DNA from: Oscillospiraceae bacterium
GTDB taxonomy: Bacteria; Bacillota; Clostridia; Oscillospirales; CAG-272
DNA: 64,000 bases
Reading direction: 5' to 3'
Assembly: GCA_015064695.1 (NCBI GenBank)
Contig: SVRS01000002.1
Location: forward strand, 62,001 to 126,000
Shown here: positions 26,299-35,553 of the stretch, piece by piece
Numbering within the stretch: the first letter of the stretch is position 1
How the letters are laid out: each line of letters starts with the position of its first letter
The notes under the pieces: generated by a model
What the model was told of the DNA's origin: nothing
Database searches by the model: none
What the model saw: only the letters and a program-made list of their open reading frames with translations
Program-made: the position numbers and the translations under genes

Positions 26299-26440
26299 TT
26301 TTTAAAAAGGTTTTTGGAGTCTTGAACCTTATTTCAAAAAGCTTCAAGTGGGGGCAGCGAAGCGGCACCGCGGTAGTGACCGAGTCGCAATGAAACCGGG
26401 GGCAGAGCCCGGCCGAGCTTGCTCGGCGGTTCTCCCGTAT
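26299..26440. repeat. Dispersed intergenic repeat (copy 3)
   Basis: The ftsW-murG spacer holds CGGCCGAGCTTGCTCGGCGG followed by TTCTC (26410-26434), identical over 25 bases to 30655-30679. Its left part (TTTTTAAA..GGTTTTTGG) resembles the reverse complement of the repeat at the right edge of the window. The GAGC/GCTC core can fold into a hairpin. It contains no gene. Confidence 0.65.
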
Positions 26441-26462
26441 TCTCCACAGAAAGGAACCAATT

Positions 26463-27590
26463 ATGCGTATTCTTATGACAGGCGGTGGTACGGCGGGGCA
26501 CGTGAACCCCGCGCTGGCGATTGCCGCGACTATAAAAGAAAAGCACCCCGATGCAGAGATTGCCTTCGTGGCGTCGGCTCTGCCTCGCGACAAGGCGAAC
26601 GATTTGGTGCCGCGAGAGGGATATCCTCTTCATACCGTTCATATTCAAGGCATGGCGCGCCCCCTTTGGTCGCTGTCCAATCTTAAACTCCCCTTTTTAA
26701 TGATTCGATCTCAAGGAGAGGCAGGGAAGATCATTGACCGTTTCCGTCCCGATCTGATCGTGGGAACCGGCGGCTTTGCCTGCTGGCCGACCTGTCGCAT
26801 GGGTATCCGAAAGGGAATCCCCACGGCTCTCCATGAGTCCAATGCCCTTCCTGGACAGGCGGTCCTCAAGCTGAAGGATAAGGCGGATCTGGTGATGGTG
26901 AACTTCACCGCCACGCTGAGACGGCTGGGCGAAACCGACGGGAACCGTATGATCCGCGTGGGTAATCCCATGATGCCCGGATTTCGCGCAATATCCCGCA
27001 TGGAAGCTCGAAAGCGTCTTGACCTTGCCGCCGATGATATCTTCGTTCTGTCCTTTGGAGGAAGTCTGGGAGCCGAATACGTCAACGATGCGGTGGTGAA
27101 GCTGGCGGCTGCCCTCACGGAGAATCCGCGGATCAAGCTGCTCCACGCGGCAGGCAAACGGGATTATGACCGCGCTCGAGCCGCTTGGGATCAGTCCTCC
27201 GTCGGATCATGCTCCCGCATGCGGCTGGTGGATTATATTTACGATATGCCCGATCAAATGGCCGCCGCGGATTTGGTGATCTCCCGCGCGGGCGCTATGT
27301 CGGTGTCCGAGCTGGCGCTGATGGGAAAGGCCGCCGTTCTGATTCCCTCGCCTTATGTGGCGGAGCAGCATCAGCTGAAAAATGCTATGGCGCTGGTACA
27401 GGACGGCGCAGGCGTTTGTGTGGAGGAGCATACTCTCCCCGACGGCGCGCTGATCCAATGCGTGTCGGAGCTGATCGAGGCTCCTGACCGCCGGTGGGAA
27501 ATGGGCATGGCTATCCGCGAAAAATTTGCCTGTCCCGATGCCAATGACCGCATTTACGAAAATCTTATGAATCTGATCAAATCCAAATGA
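26463..27590 (+). CDS. murG: UDP-GlcNAc--lipid I GlcNAc transferase
   Basis: MurG transfers GlcNAc to lipid I on the inner membrane face, making lipid II. The 375-residue GT28 enzyme has the N-terminal glycine loop TGGGTAGHVNPALA (residues 5-18), the second loop GTGGFACWP near residue 102, HESNALPG near residue 123, FGGSLGAEYVN near residue 198, and the nucleotide-binding segment SRAGAMSVSELALMGKAAVLIPSP near residues 276-299. AAAGGA precedes the start. It is separated from ftsW by a repeat-bearing 164-bp spacer and followed by ftsQ after only 13 bp. Confidence 0.96.
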   Translation: MRILMTGGGTAGHVNPALAIAATIKEKHPDAEIAFVASALPRDKANDLVPREGYPLHTVHIQGMARPLWSLSNLKLPFLMIRSQGEAGKIIDRFRPDLIVGTGGFACWPTCRMGIRKGIPTALHESNALPGQAVLKLKDKADLVMVNFTATLRRLGETDGNRMIRVGNPMMPGFRAISRMEARKRLDLAADDIFVLSFGGSLGAEYVNDAVVKLAAALTENPRIKLLHAAGKRDYDRARAAWDQSSVGSCSRMRLVDYIYDMPDQMAAADLVISRAGAMSVSELALMGKAAVLIPSPYVAEQHQLKNAMALVQDGAGVCVEEHTLPDGALIQCVSELIEAPDRRWEMGMAIREKFACPDANDRIYENLMNLIKSK

Positions 27591-27603
27591 AAAGGATATT
27601 CCT

Positions 27604-28563
27604 ATGAAAAAATTACGGATTCCACATCGGCAAAGACCCCGATCCTTTCAGGAAAAATTCAGCGCGGATGCAGAATTCTTCGGCAACCGAGAAGGGAAGA
27701 TCACGCAAAAGAATATCTATCTCCCCCGTGTCCTGCTGGGCTTGTTCTGCGGCACGTTGCTTTGGGGAGGCGTTCTGTTCCTCGGAAGTCTGTGGACGGT
27801 ATCCGACGTAACCGCGGCGGAGGGGACGTTGTACACCTCTGCTGTGGTTGAGGAATATGCGGGAATCCGGGCGGGAGATGCCATGCTGGGCTTTGACAGC
27901 TCCTCGGTCGTGAGACGGCTCAAGGCCGGGCTTCCTATGCTGGATCACATCAAGGTGAGAAAGCATTTGAACGGGGAAGTGACGATCAGCTTTGAGGAAA
28001 TTACGGAGGTCTACTATACCTGCCATAACGCCAATTACTATGTAATTTCCGCTGAGGATCGGGAGGTGCTTGGCGTATTCTCGGATTCCCGTGAGGCCAA
28101 ACGCGTGGGGGCAGTTTACCTGGGACTTCCCGAAAACGCCCGAGTGAGGGTGGGTGAAAGGCTATCCTTCATCAACCTCCCCTACGAACCGGATTCGATT
28201 CCCGATAATCTGGTGGATTACGAGGTGGAAACGGATGAGCCCGACGAGGAATATGCCTACGTATTTGAATTCGTGAAGGCGCTGAGCGAATCGTCCTTGG
28301 GGAGTCGCGTGACAGGCATGGAGCTTGGTGACCGCTACGATATCTGGTTCGTGCTGGACCGTCGGATCAAGGTCAAAATCGGCAGTATGGATGAGCTGGA
28401 CCGTAAGCTGAGCATGACCGAGCGATCCCTCAACGACCGAACGGAGCAGGGAAAGGATGACGGAAGCATGCCCGTTCTCGTGGACGTCTCGGTGCCCTCC
28501 CGGATCATTCACCGCGCATCCCCCGACATAGAACTGCCCGATTGGGCCAAGGAACTCGCTTAA
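27604..28563 (+). CDS. ftsQ: Cell division protein FtsQ/DivIB
   Basis: This 319-residue bitopic membrane protein of the divisome has a charged cytoplasmic N-terminus (about 40 residues), one membrane span (about residues 41-62), then a POTRA domain (YTSAVVEEYAGIRAGDAMLGF...VRKHLNGEVTISFEE) and a beta domain, the order expected for DivIB. It works outside the cell with FtsL and DivIC to control septal PBPs. AAAAGG lies before the start and murG is 13 bp upstream. A hairpin overlapping its stop codon closes the operon before ftsZ. Confidence 0.9.
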   Translation: MKKLRIPHRQRPRSFQEKFSADAEFFGNREGKITQKNIYLPRVLLGLFCGTLLWGGVLFLGSLWTVSDVTAAEGTLYTSAVVEEYAGIRAGDAMLGFDSSSVVRRLKAGLPMLDHIKVRKHLNGEVTISFEEITEVYYTCHNANYYVISAEDREVLGVFSDSREAKRVGAVYLGLPENARVRVGERLSFINLPYEPDSIPDNLVDYEVETDEPDEEYAYVFEFVKALSESSLGSRVTGMELGDRYDIWFVLDRRIKVKIGSMDELDRKLSMTERSLNDRTEQGKDDGSMPVLVDVSVPSRIIHRASPDIELPDWAKELA

Positions 28564-28578
28564 CGGCGAGTTTCTTTT
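28553..28578 (+). terminator. Terminator at the end of the dcw operon
   Basis: AACTCGC (28553-28559) pairs with GCGAGTT (28566-28572) across the ftsQ stop codon, followed by TCTTTTC. It is modest in strength; ftsZ appears to have its own promoter. Confidence 0.6.
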
Positions 28579-28617
28579 CGAATATGTAAATTTTTATTGA
28601 ATTTACGAAGAAAACTA

Positions 28618-28664
28618 TTGCAATTTTGCTGAAAAAAGTTTATTATATAGATATGGTATATAAT
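28618..28664 (+). promoter_or_regulatory. Probable ftsZ promoter(s)
   Basis: One candidate is TTGCAA (28618-28623), 17 bp, TATTAT (28641-28646). A second -10 is TATAAT (28659-28664), preceded by TGG. The transcript would carry two G/C-rich hairpins (CCCG/CGGG near 28670-28683, and GCGCG/CGCGC near 28691-28722) before the ftsZ start. Confidence 0.5.
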
Positions 28665-28764
28665 CCTGCCCGAAAATGGCGGGATGGGATGCGCGTACCC
28701 GCTTCGGGTGAGCGGATCGCGCCAATAATCATTTCGTATATGTATAATTCGGGAGGAAGAAACA

Positions 28765-29916
28765 ATGACCTTTGAACACGATGATACTTATGAATCCGGC
28801 GTTAGCATTAAAGTAATCGGCGTCGGTGGCGGCGGAAACAACGCAGTAAACCGTATGATTACGTCCGGCATTAAGGGCGTGGAATTCGTTGCGATCAATA
28901 CCGACCGTCAGGCTCTGAACCATTCCGACGCCGCCACCCAGCTCGTCGTCGGTGAGAAGCTGACCCGCGGCTTCGGCGCAGGCGCAAACCCTCAGATCGG
29001 TTCTCGCGCCGCTGAGGAGTCGATCGAAGAGATCAAGACTATCCTGCAGGATGCAGATATGGTATTCATTACCGCCGGTATGGGCGGTGGTACCGGTACC
29101 GGTGCCGCTCCCGTTGTTGCTCGCGTTGCTCACGAGATGGATATTCTGACCATCGGTATCGTGACCAAGCCCTTTGCTTTCGAGGGAAAGCGCCGTATGG
29201 ATCAGGCTGTTGCCGGTATTGCTGAGTTGAGCCAGTATGTGGACTCCCTCGTCGTGATTCCCAACGACAGACTGAAGCAGGTTTCCGACTCTCGCATTAC
29301 GCTGGAGAATGCATTTGAAATCGCAGACGGCGTGCTGTCTCGCGGTACTAAGAGCATCTCCGAGTTGATCACTGTTCCCGGTCTCGTTAACCTGGACTTC
29401 GCTGACGTTTCCTCCGTTATGAAGAACGCAGGCTACGCGCACATGGGTGTAGGTAGCGCCAGCGGTAAGGATAAGGCTGAGCAGGCAGCTCGCGAGGCTA
29501 TTTCCAGCCCGCTGCTGGAGTCCTCTATCTCCGGCTCTCACGGTATCTTGATCAGCATTACCGTTTCTCCCGACGTCGGTCTGGAGGATGTGGATCTGGC
29601 TTCCAGCATGATTGCCGCCGAGGCATCTCCTGATGCAAACGTAATTTGGGGCGTAAACATTGATCGTGAGCTGGAGGATGAGATGCACATCACCATCATC
29701 GCAACCGGCTTTGCAAACTCTAAGCAACCCGAGGCACCCGCTCCCGTTAAGAAGGAGGAGAAGCCCGTGGAGGCAAGACAGCCTGCTCGTCGTCCTCCCG
29801 TCAGAACCGAGAGCATTCCCGTAAAGAGAGAGAAGCCCCGCGCCTCCGCTGACGAGGAGTTGGATCGTCTCATGAAGGAATTCGATACCCCTAAGAAGAA
29901 GAAGATCGTTCGCTGA
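28765..29916 (+). CDS. ftsZ: Cell division GTPase FtsZ
   Basis: FtsZ is the tubulin-like GTPase whose filaments set the division site. The 383-residue protein has [13 protein letters not shown] (about residues 18-30), the tubulin signature [11 protein letters not shown] (near residues 108-118), the T7 loop region NLDFADV near residue 209, and a flexible linker (Pro/Glu/Arg-rich, from about residue 325) ending in a conserved C-terminal peptide ([19 protein letters not shown]) that binds partners such as SepF or FtsA. GGGAGGAAG precedes the start. No ftsA or sepF gene is nearby. Confidence 0.98.
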   Translation: MTFEHDDTYESGVSIKVIGVGGGGNNAVNRMITSGIKGVEFVAINTDRQALNHSDAATQLVVGEKLTRGFGAGANPQIGSRAAEESIEEIKTILQDADMVFITAGMGGGTGTGAAPVVARVAHEMDILTIGIVTKPFAFEGKRRMDQAVAGIAELSQYVDSLVVIPNDRLKQVSDSRITLENAFEIADGVLSRGTKSISELITVPGLVNLDFADVSSVMKNAGYAHMGVGSASGKDKAEQAAREAISSPLLESSISGSHGILISITVSPDVGLEDVDLASSMIAAEASPDANVIWGVNIDRELEDEMHITIIATGFANSKQPEAPAPVKKEEKPVEARQPARRPPVRTESIPVKREKPRASADEELDRLMKEFDTPKKKKIVR

Positions 29917-29940
29917 TTCTTACCCTAACGTCATGAACTG

Positions 29941-29972
29941 CCCCCGACCTCCTACGGTCGGGGGCTTCTTTG
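29941..29972 (+). terminator. Rho-independent terminator after ftsZ
   Basis: CCCCCGACC (29941-29949) pairs perfectly with GGTCGGGGG (29956-29964), followed by CTTCTTTG. Confidence 0.85.
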
Positions 29973-30135
29973 CTCCGCGCACGTGGCGGAGAATGGGAGG
30001 ATCGGTGGAGCTGCTGACAAGCGATCCGAGTGCCTTGCATGGGAATTTTGTATGACACCTTTGTCACAAAAACGGTCAAATTCGGCATTTCGCAAAGAAA
30101 ATTGCGATTTATTCACACGAATTTCAAAAAAGGTC

Positions 30136-30164
30136 TTGACAAAATTCACAAAAGGATGTATAAT
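30136..30164 (+). promoter_or_regulatory. Promoter of the zinc-ribbon gene
   Basis: TTGACA (30136-30141) and TATAAT (30159-30164) are 17 bp apart: a full consensus, suggesting high expression. Confidence 0.9.
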
Positions 30165-30209
30165 ATCCTCATCATGTGCGAACACGCACAGAAAAAGAAG
30201 AGGTAAACA

Positions 30210-30488
30210 ATGTACACTGACAAGACCATTGTCTGCAAGGATTGCGGACGCGAATTCGTTTTCTCCGCCAGCGAGCAGGAGTTCTACGCCGAGAAGGGCT
30301 TCACCAACGAGCCTCAGAGATGCCGTGATTGCCGCAACGCCCGTAAGGCTCAGCGCGGTCAGGCTCCCACCCGCCAGATGTTCGACGCTACCTGCGCCAA
30401 CTGCGGCAAGGAGTGCAAGGTTCCCTTCGAGCCTCACGACGACCGTCCCGTCTACTGCAGCGAGTGCTTCCAGAACAGAAACAACTGA
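30210..30488 (+). CDS. Small protein with two zinc-ribbon motifs
   Basis: This 92-residue, highly charged protein has two CxxC pairs. The first half has CKDCG and CRDC (about residues 9-12 and 32-35), the second CANCG and CSEC (about 62-65 and 83-86), each pair of knuckles about 18-20 residues apart, as in treble-clef or zinc-ribbon domains. The second half (KVPFEPHDDRPVYCSECF) matches the CxxC...DRPVYC...CF pattern found in small Clostridia zinc proteins of unknown role. It probably binds nucleic acid or protein. It has a full-consensus promoter, AAGAGG before the ATG and its own terminator, so it is likely well expressed. It lies next to ftsZ but is a separate transcription unit. Confidence 0.85.
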   Translation: MYTDKTIVCKDCGREFVFSASEQEFYAEKGFTNEPQRCRDCRNARKAQRGQAPTRQMFDATCANCGKECKVPFEPHDDRPVYCSECFQNRNN

Positions 30489-30521
30489 TTTTTGTAAGCA
30501 TAAAACGAAAGACAGACACGA

Positions 30522-30555
30522 AAACCACCGCCCGGATGGACGGTGGTTTTCGTTT
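30522..30555 (+). terminator. Rho-independent terminator after the zinc-ribbon gene
   Basis: AAAACCACCG (30522-30531) pairs with CGGTGGTTTT (30542-30551), followed by CGTTTTC. Confidence 0.85.
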
Positions 30556-30680
30556 TCTGGGGGTAGCACGCCTCCTGGCGTCCGACAGGCAAGCCTGTGA
30601 GGGACTTCTTGAAAGAAGTCCCTTGAGAATCTTCAAGAACTTTCAAGCAGAGTCCGGCCGAGCTTGCTCGGCGGTTCTCT
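30556..30680. repeat. Dispersed intergenic repeat (copy 4)
   Basis: It includes GACTTCTTGAAAGAAGTC, matching copy 1 in reverse orientation, and the 25-base block 30655-30679 identical to copy 3. Hairpins here lie just downstream of the phosphohexomutase stop on the minus strand and may help end that transcript. Confidence 0.65.
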
Positions 30681-32395
30681 TAAACGCCAAGCCCCTGTCT
30701 GTAAGTCTCCATCTTGGCCACGGTTTCGGCCTTGTCCTTGCCGATGAGCATGAAGTAGAACTTGATCTTGGGCTCGGTGCCGGAGGGACGGGCTACGATG
30801 ACATCGCCGTTGTCCAGGGTGAAGGAGAGGACATTGGACTTGGGCAGGTTGGTGGACTCTACGGTGCCGCTGACGCGGTCCTCGATGGTCTGTGCCTGGT
30901 AGTCACCGAACTTGACCACCTTGCAGCCCGCGATCTCGGCGGGGGCAGGATTGCGCAGGGAGTTCATCTTCTCGGCCATGCGTGCGGGACCGTCCAACCC
31001 TTCCATGTAGATCTCCACGTTGGCCTCGTAGCAGTAGCCGTAGCGGGCGTAGAGAGCATCCAGTGCGTCGGACAGGGTCATGCCCTTGGCCTTGTAGTAG
31101 GCGGTCATCTCGGTGATGAGCATGGCGGCGACCACAGCGTCCTTGTCGCGGGCGTAGGTGCCCTTCAGATAGCCGTAGCTCTCCTCAAAGCCCAGCACGA
31201 AGGTGCCGAAGCCCTTCTTCTCGTAGTCCTTGATGACCTCACCAATGAACTTGAAGCCGGTCAGGACGTTGTGCATCTTGACGCCGTGGGCCTCGCAGAT
31301 CTTGGCGGCCAGCTCGGTGGTAACGATGGTCTTGACGGCGAAGGGGATCTCGGGCATGGTGCCGGTCTCCTCGTAAGCGGTCAGGATGTAGTCCATGAGC
31401 AGGGCACCCATCTGGTTGCCCGTGATGGTGGTGAAGGAGCCGTCGGGGGTACGGGTGACAACGCCTACGCGGTCGGCATCGGGGTCGGTGGCGACCACCA
31501 GGTCGGAGCCCACCTCGTCGGCGATCTTCATACCGATGTCAAAGACCTCCTTGTACTCGGGATTGGGCTTGGAAACGGTGGGGAAGTTGCCGTCGATGAC
31601 CATCTGCTCGTCCACGGTGTAAAGATGCTTCAGACCGTTGCGACGCAGAATCTCGGGAACCAGGCGGTAGCCGGTGCCGTGGAGGGGGGAGTAGACGATC
31701 TTCAGCTCGTCAGCCACAGCCTTGACGGCCTCGGGGTTGACAGCCTGAGCCTGCACGCAGGCCAGGTACTTCTCGTCCATATCGCTACCCAGCATGATGA
31801 TCTTGCCTGCGGCCAGAGCCTCGTCGAAATCAGCCAGCTTGACGTCCTCGAAAATGTCCAGCTTGGCCATGGTGGCGCTCACCACGTCGGCGTGCTCGGG
31901 GGGGAGCTGTGCGCCGTCCTCCCAGTAAGCCTTGTAGCCGTTGTACTGCTTGGGGTTGTGGGAGGCGGTGATGTTGATACCCGCCACGCAGTGCAGCTCA
32001 CGGAGTGCGAAGGACAGCTCGGGGGTGGGGCGAAGCTCGTCGAACAGGTAAGCAGGGATGTCGGCGGCGGCCAGCACGCGGGCGGCGGTCTTGGCGAACA
32101 GCTCGGAGTTGTTACGGCTGTCGTAGGCGATGGCAACGCCGTCGGCGCAACGGCCCTCCTCCTTGATGAGCTGGGCCAGACCCTGGGTGGCGTAGGCCAC
32201 GGTGTGAACGTTCATGGCGTTCATACCCACCTTCATGGTGCCGCGCAGACCGGCGGTGCCGAAGGAGAGGTAGTCGGTAAAGCGCAACTGGATCTCCTTG
32301 TCATCGTCCTTGATGGACAGAAGCTCGGCTTTTTCAGCCTCGGAGAGCTTGTCGGAGGTGAGCCAGCGGTTGTAGTTGTCGAGATAGTTGGCCAT
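30680..32395 (-). CDS. Phosphohexomutase (phosphoglucomutase/phosphomannomutase)
   Basis: This 571-residue alpha-D-phosphohexomutase interconverts glucose-1- and glucose-6-phosphate (or the mannose forms). The four family regions are clear: TASHNPKQYNGYK (near residues 143-155) with the phosphoserine, DPDADRVGV (near 303-311) binding Mg, GFEESYG (near 404-410) for sugar recognition, and RPSGTEPKIKFY (near 535-546) binding the phosphate. Length and layout match the bacterial PgcA/PGM2-like group. AAGGAA lies about 11 nt before the start, and a TTGACT-17-TATGAT promoter is upstream. It supplies precursors for glycogen or wall polymers. Confidence 0.95.
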   Translation of the reverse strand: MANYLDNYNRWLTSDKLSEAEKAELLSIKDDDKEIQLRFTDYLSFGTAGLRGTMKVGMNAMNVHTVAYATQGLAQLIKEEGRCADGVAIAYDSRNNSELFAKTAARVLAAADIPAYLFDELRPTPELSFALRELHCVAGINITASHNPKQYNGYKAYWEDGAQLPPEHADVVSATMAKLDIFEDVKLADFDEALAAGKIIMLGSDMDEKYLACVQAQAVNPEAVKAVADELKIVYSPLHGTGYRLVPEILRRNGLKHLYTVDEQMVIDGNFPTVSKPNPEYKEVFDIGMKIADEVGSDLVVATDPDADRVGVVTRTPDGSFTTITGNQMGALLMDYILTAYEETGTMPEIPFAVKTIVTTELAAKICEAHGVKMHNVLTGFKFIGEVIKDYEKKGFGTFVLGFEESYGYLKGTYARDKDAVVAAMLITEMTAYYKAKGMTLSDALDALYARYGYCYEANVEIYMEGLDGPARMAEKMNSLRNPAPAEIAGCKVVKFGDYQAQTIEDRVSGTVESTNLPKSNVLSFTLDNGDVIVARPSGTEPKIKFYFMLIGKDKAETVAKMETYRQGLGV

Positions 32396-32525
32396 TGGTT
32401 TGAGTTCCTTTCTTTATATGAGATTTTTGATAACAAAACGGGGAACACGCGTGGAATACGTCTTATAAATTTGTAGTCGGGGGCGGATTACGGAAAAACA
32501 TCTCCCACGATACCTATACAAATAT

Positions 32526-32554
32526 ATCATACCACTTTATGCTCGAAAAGTCAA
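32526..32554 (-). promoter_or_regulatory. Promoter of the phosphohexomutase gene
   Basis: On the minus strand, TTGACT (32549-32554) and TATGAT (32526-32531) are 17 bp apart. It is divergent from the helicase promoter. Confidence 0.75.
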
Positions 32555-32616
32555 GATGAAACTGTCGAATTGGACGAATTTTTTTGCTTTGCGAAGGGGG
32601 AATTTGGTTGATTCCC

Positions 32617-32645
32617 TTGACTTTTAATCGAAAATCGCGTATAAT
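32617..32645 (+). promoter_or_regulatory. Promoter of the nuclease-helicase gene
   Basis: TTGACT (32617-32622) and TATAAT (32640-32645) are 17 bp apart. Confidence 0.8.
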
Positions 32646-32691
32646 AGTAGGGAATCATGTATTCCCACCCCAAATGAAAGGAGGCGAAGCA

Positions 32692-35331
32692 ATGCATTAC
32701 AATCCCAAGGAAGACCGCATCGAGCTGTCGGTTCGTGAGCTTTGCGCCTTGGCCCTTAAGGGCGGAAGCCTGGATAATCGTATGCCCGCCTCCTTTCTCG
32801 GTCGTGCCGATGAGGGACGCGAGGTCCATGAAAAGCTCCGTATTCTGCGCGAGAAGGGCGTTGGCCTTGCGCACGACGCCAGGGTCACCAGGCGCCCTCG
32901 CGGCTCTGAGGAGGCATTTGGCGAGCCTGTGGTGACGCCGGCTGTGGGATATCATGCCGAGGTGACGTTGCATCACGTTTGCCGTATGGAGGGCGTGACC
33001 TTCTTCGTCAGCGGGCGTGCAGACGGAGTCTGGTACGACCCGTCGGGCGGATGCGTGGTGGAGGAGATCAAGTCCGTGACAGGAACGGCCGACCGTTACG
33101 CCCTGACACCGCGACAGGCGGATCTGGCTCAGCTCTCCTGCTACGGCTTTTTCCTATGTGCCGCCAAGGAACTGAACGCGGTGACGCTGCGGCTGACCTA
33201 TGCGAGCCCCGGTCATGAGGAGGAGGCCACTTCGGTGGATTCCGTCATGAGTGCGGAGGGGCTGAAGGCAGCCTACGTTGCGCTTCTTCGGATGGTGCTT
33301 CCGCGAGCATTGGATCTTGTGGAGCGGGAAACCGTCATACGCAGGGAGGCGAAAAATGCTGTGTTTCCCTATACGGAAATGCGGGATGCCCAGCGGGAAA
33401 TGATCCTGGAATGCTGGCGGGATATGCGGGCGGGGAAGATCCTCTTTGCCGAAGCACCCACGGGCATCGGAAAGACCATTGCTACCCTGTACCCGGCCGT
33501 GCGATGCCTTGGCGAGGGAAGGTGCGATAAGATCTTCTATCTGACCGCCAAGAATGCCACACGACGGGAAGCATTCGGCTCCGTGCGAAAGATCAACGAG
33601 GCGGGGACGTCGGTGCGTGCCTGTGTGATCACCTCTCGGGAGGGGGCCTGTATCTGTGAGGCCGCCAAGCAGGGAGGAAATCGCTTGTCCTCCTACTGCA
33701 ACCCCGACACGTGTCCCTATGCCAAGGGATATTACGATCGGGTCGAGTCGGTGATTCTTGATATGCTGGAGGGGGGGAAGACCCTTTTCTCAGGGCTGGA
33801 TATTCGCGCTGCCGCCCAAAAATGGCAGGTTTGTCCCTATGAGCTGGCGCTGGATCTCTCGGAACGGTGCGAGATCGTCATTTGTGACTATAACTACCTG
33901 TTCTCTCCTGCGGTATATCTGCGCCGCTATTTCAATGAGGATATCCCGGGAAGCCGCGGCCACCGATATATTTTTTTGGTGGACGAGGCCCATAATCTCC
34001 CGGATCGGGCGCGGGATATGTATAGCGGAGGTCTGTCCCTTGCGGAGATTTGCAAGGCTCAGGATGCTCTGCACACCTGGGAATCCCAGTCGGATGGCTG
34101 GATATTCCCGGCCGAGGACGGCCTTGACGGGGAGGGCGAGTCCAAACGGCAGGAATTGAGGGCATCCTCTCTGGATGATCTGATCGGCACGCTCTCTCGC
34201 ATGAGTCATGCCTGTGACGAAACCATGGTAACGGATACCGACGGTGTGCGCCGAGGTGTATCCCTGGAGCGGCAGGAGCCCGTGGTTCTTTGCGAAACCG
34301 TTGGACGCTTGTCCGCTCTGTGCGATCGATGGCTGCGCCGTCATTTGAACCATCCTCTGTACGCTACGGTGGACAGCTTGGCCTCAGCGTTGAAGACCTT
34401 TCGCACGGCCGCCGATTACTTTGACCGCCGCTTCGCTACCTTTGTGGAGGTGGAGGGCGAGGACGTGCGAGTGCGGCTGAACTGCCTGGATCCCGCCGGG
34501 ATCCTGCGGCCCATCCTGCGGCGCTCCACGGCCAGCGTTTTGTTTTCAGCGACCTTGACACCCAATGAGTATTTTGCAGATATATTGGGCGGAGATCAGG
34601 ATAGTGTGTTGGTCAGCTTTGAATCGCCGTTTCCTACGGATCACCTGTGCGTGGCGGTCTGTGACGGCATCAGCACCCGTTACGAGGATCGGGATAGCTC
34701 CTACCGTAATATCATGTCCTACATTTCCGCCGCCGTATCGGCCAAGCGGGGGAATTATATGGTTTATTTTCCCTCCTACGCATATTTGGATAAGGTATAC
34801 GCCTTGTTTCAGAAGAAATATCCCACGGTAAAAACCGTGGTACAGACTCCGGGCATGACCTATGCTGAGCGAGAGGCCTTTATTGCGGCTTTCACACCGG
34901 ATTCCAAGGAGCTGCAAATTGGATTCTGCGTGCTGGGAGGCTCTTTCTCAGAGGGCGTGGATCTCCCGGGACGATGCCTCATCGGCGCAATCATCGTGGG
35001 TGTGGGCATACCGGGGCTTTCCAACGAGCGGAATATTATGAAGGAGTACTACGATGAGAGTCGCGATAGCGGAGATGGCGGAGGCGGAGAGGGATACGCC
35101 TACGCCTATACCTATCCGGGCATGAATCACGTTCTCCAGGCCGCAGGCCGTGTCATCCGTCGGGCAGAGGACTATGGTATCGTGGTGTTGATCGACGATC
35201 GGTATTCTGCTGAGCCCTATCTCCATTTGTATCCGGCTCATTGGGAGCAGATCTCCGCCGTGGGGGACGCACCCTCCCTATATGAATATTTGGCATCCTT
35301 CTGGAAAAGTGTTCGGGAAGGAAATCATTGA
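32692..35331 (+). CDS. XPD/DinG-like helicase fused to a PD-(D/E)XK nuclease domain
   Basis: This 879-residue DNA repair-type enzyme carries, in order: a RecB/Cas4-like nuclease fold with Asp111 (GRADGV) and Glu125-x-Lys127 (VVEEIK) as likely metal ligands, followed by QLSCYGFFL; superfamily-2 motor domain 1 with Walker A EAPTGIGKT (about residues 253-261); a four-cysteine segment (about 320-345) of the iron-sulfur type; DEAH near residues 431-434; and motor domain 2 with motif VI QAAGRVIRR. Iron-sulfur helicases of the DinG/XPD group unwind DNA 5'-3'. The start at 32692 is set by AAAGGAGG at 7 nt; the longer frame crosses the promoter. It is a single-gene unit. Confidence 0.88.
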   Translation: MHYNPKEDRIELSVRELCALALKGGSLDNRMPASFLGRADEGREVHEKLRILREKGVGLAHDARVTRRPRGSEEAFGEPVVTPAVGYHAEVTLHHVCRMEGVTFFVSGRADGVWYDPSGGCVVEEIKSVTGTADRYALTPRQADLAQLSCYGFFLCAAKELNAVTLRLTYASPGHEEEATSVDSVMSAEGLKAAYVALLRMVLPRALDLVERETVIRREAKNAVFPYTEMRDAQREMILECWRDMRAGKILFAEAPTGIGKTIATLYPAVRCLGEGRCDKIFYLTAKNATRREAFGSVRKINEAGTSVRACVITSREGACICEAAKQGGNRLSSYCNPDTCPYAKGYYDRVESVILDMLEGGKTLFSGLDIRAAAQKWQVCPYELALDLSERCEIVICDYNYLFSPAVYLRRYFNEDIPGSRGHRYIFLVDEAHNLPDRARDMYSGGLSLAEICKAQDALHTWESQSDGWIFPAEDGLDGEGESKRQELRASSLDDLIGTLSRMSHACDETMVTDTDGVRRGVSLERQEPVVLCETVGRLSALCDRWLRRHLNHPLYATVDSLASALKTFRTAADYFDRRFATFVEVEGEDVRVRLNCLDPAGILRPILRRSTASVLFSATLTPNEYFADILGGDQDSVLVSFESPFPTDHLCVAVCDGISTRYEDRDSSYRNIMSYISAAVSAKRGNYMVYFPSYAYLDKVYALFQKKYPTVKTVVQTPGMTYAEREAFIAAFTPDSKELQIGFCVLGGSFSEGVDLPGRCLIGAIIVGVGIPGLSNERNIMKEYYDESRDSGDGGGGEGYAYAYTYPGMNHVLQAAGRVIRRAEDYGIVVLIDDRYSAEPYLHLYPAHWEQISAVGDAPSLYEYLASFWKSVREGNH

Positions 35332-35440
35332 TTTATTTGCCCAAAATGCATGAAATTTTGTTATCTCTTGCAAACATGAAGGGGATTCATCATAAAATAA
35401 GAAAAAATCGAGATTTTTTTGCAAAAATTTCAAATACCTC

Positions 35441-35469
35441 TTGCTTTTTTCGCAAAAGTGTGATACAAT
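35441..35469 (+). promoter_or_regulatory. Promoter of the aminotransferase gene, with leader hairpin
   Basis: TTGCTT (35441-35446) and TACAAT (35464-35469) are 17 bp apart. The leader holds a hairpin (AAACCGACG near 35484-35492 with CGTCGGT/CGGTTT at 35508-35520) that can pair in two registers. Confidence 0.7.
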
Positions 35470-35553
35470 ATAGCCCGTGCAATAAACCGACGTGCTTCGG
35501 CGCTTTGCGTCGGTCGGTTTCGGTATGAATTTTTCGATTTGGAGATTTTCCCT

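Noticed and set aside
26355..26380. CGGCACCGCG near the murG spacer, close to the T-box consensus TGGNACCGCG
   Set aside because: There is no specifier stem-loop, no following terminator and no amino-acid related gene; it lies within a dispersed repeat.
32584..32691. 36-residue N-terminal extension of the nuclease-helicase
   Set aside because: It runs through the promoter, and the internal ATG 32692 has AAAGGAGG at ideal spacing.
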